Positions 63,912 through 64,000 of a stretch of 64,000 nucleotides of DNA are shown piece by piece. A program made the position numbers and the translations under genes. Position 1 is the stretch's first letter. Each line of letters begins with the position of its first letter. The DNA comes from an uncultured Clostridia bacterium (GTDB lineage: Bacteria > Bacillota > Clostridia > TANB77 > CAG-508): assembly GCA_948777935.1 (NCBI GenBank), contig CAQDYY010000005.1:62001-126000 (forward strand), in the 5' to 3' direction. Under the pieces are notes generated by a model. It saw only the letters and a list, made by a program, of their open reading frames with translations. It was not told the origin of the DNA and made no database searches.

Positions 63912-64000
63912 ATGATAGAAAAAAGCAAAGAAGAAAAAACAAGTAGAGAGTTTAATAATAAACAAACTACTACTAGTAGAGAAAAAAGAAATTATGACAG
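63912..64000 (+). CDS. start of an unidentified gene (partial)
   Basis: ATG 63912 after RBS AAAAGGAG. The first 29 codons encode a hydrophilic, Lys/Glu/Thr-rich tail (MIEKSKEEKTSREFNNKQTT) with no recognisable domain. The gene continues beyond the window; a disordered N-terminal extension of an enzyme is likely, but it cannot be named. Confidence 0.6.
   Translation, partial: MIEKSKEEKTSREFNNKQTTTSREKRNYD

Overview
The window is a strongly AT-rich chromosomal segment of an endospore-forming, low-GC Firmicute of the class Clostridia. Evidence for this is spoVAC/spoVAD/spoVAE, spoIVB, spoVG, CotF-type coat genes, a small acid-soluble spore protein remnant, mecA, ricT, the mreBCD-pbp2-minC wall cluster, AGGAGG-type ribosome binding sites and almost exclusive use of AGA for arginine. 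I cannot assign a genus. No rRNA, tRNA or CRISPR array was seen.

The most striking property is not a gene but a decoding rule. Wherever a CGG triplet falls in frame inside a gene, the conserved protein continues in the +1 frame: the C is skipped and the next triplet is GGN (glycine). I count 15 such places in 10 genes (a DUF4321 protein, radC, mreD, a membrane protein at 10468-10900, a protein at 10902-11394 that needs four shifts, a HAD phosphatase, holB, spoVAE with two, pilB, and a ROK kinase with two). A 16th in-frame CGG, in a small membrane protein at 3206-3487, is also compatible. I found no in-frame CGG that must be read as arginine, although out-of-frame CGG (as in AAC GGA) is common and harmless. 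Several affected genes are normally essential, and after removing one base per CGG every open frame closes exactly. I infer that CGG is unassigned, or that CGGN is read as a four-base glycine codon. This needs tRNA and proteomic data from the whole genome.

Layout. 1-2330: pcrA 3' end, a 33-bp perfect inverted repeat element, two coat-type genes and an M23 peptidase. 2380-3487 (minus): mecA and a small membrane protein. 3835-10309: DUF4321-radC-mreBCD-pbp2-minC, the wall elongation and division cluster. 10468-11394 (minus): two unknown genes, both full of recoding sites. 11857-21642: two giant surface proteins with DUF11 and SdrD/Cna-B-like domains. 21922-25239: a large serine recombinase with a small upstream ORF, palindromic repeats, a truncated spore protein gene and a HAD phosphatase. 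25379-37116: a Tad/Flp-like secretion-pilus operon (CpaB-like, two TadZ-like ATPases, CpaF-like motor, a fused TadB/C-like platform and a series of MENASKAL-type pseudopilins). 37180-42830: spoIVB, murC, spoVG and a VirD4/TraG-like ATPase. 43253-47504: holB, ricT, ferredoxin, an unassigned structured RNA opposite a possible PBECR-type nuclease, and infC-rpmI-rplT with an ATA start. 47525-49639 (minus): dodecin-spoVAC-spoVAD-spoVAE. 49814-53335: a NatAB-like ABC exporter and rsmB. 53536-62568: a complete type IV pilus operon (pilM-pilN fusion, pilO, a PilP-like protein, pilins, a prepilin peptidase lacking the expected aspartates, pilB, pilT, pilC). 62642-63528: ROK kinase. The window ends in the first codons of another gene.

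The window thus carries two independent type II-secretion-related machines, a Tad-like one and a type IV pilus. It also carries several families of short palindromic interspersed repeats, many beginning TGTAGGGGC. One of these repeats lies inside a gene and supplies the CGG that restores the reading frame.
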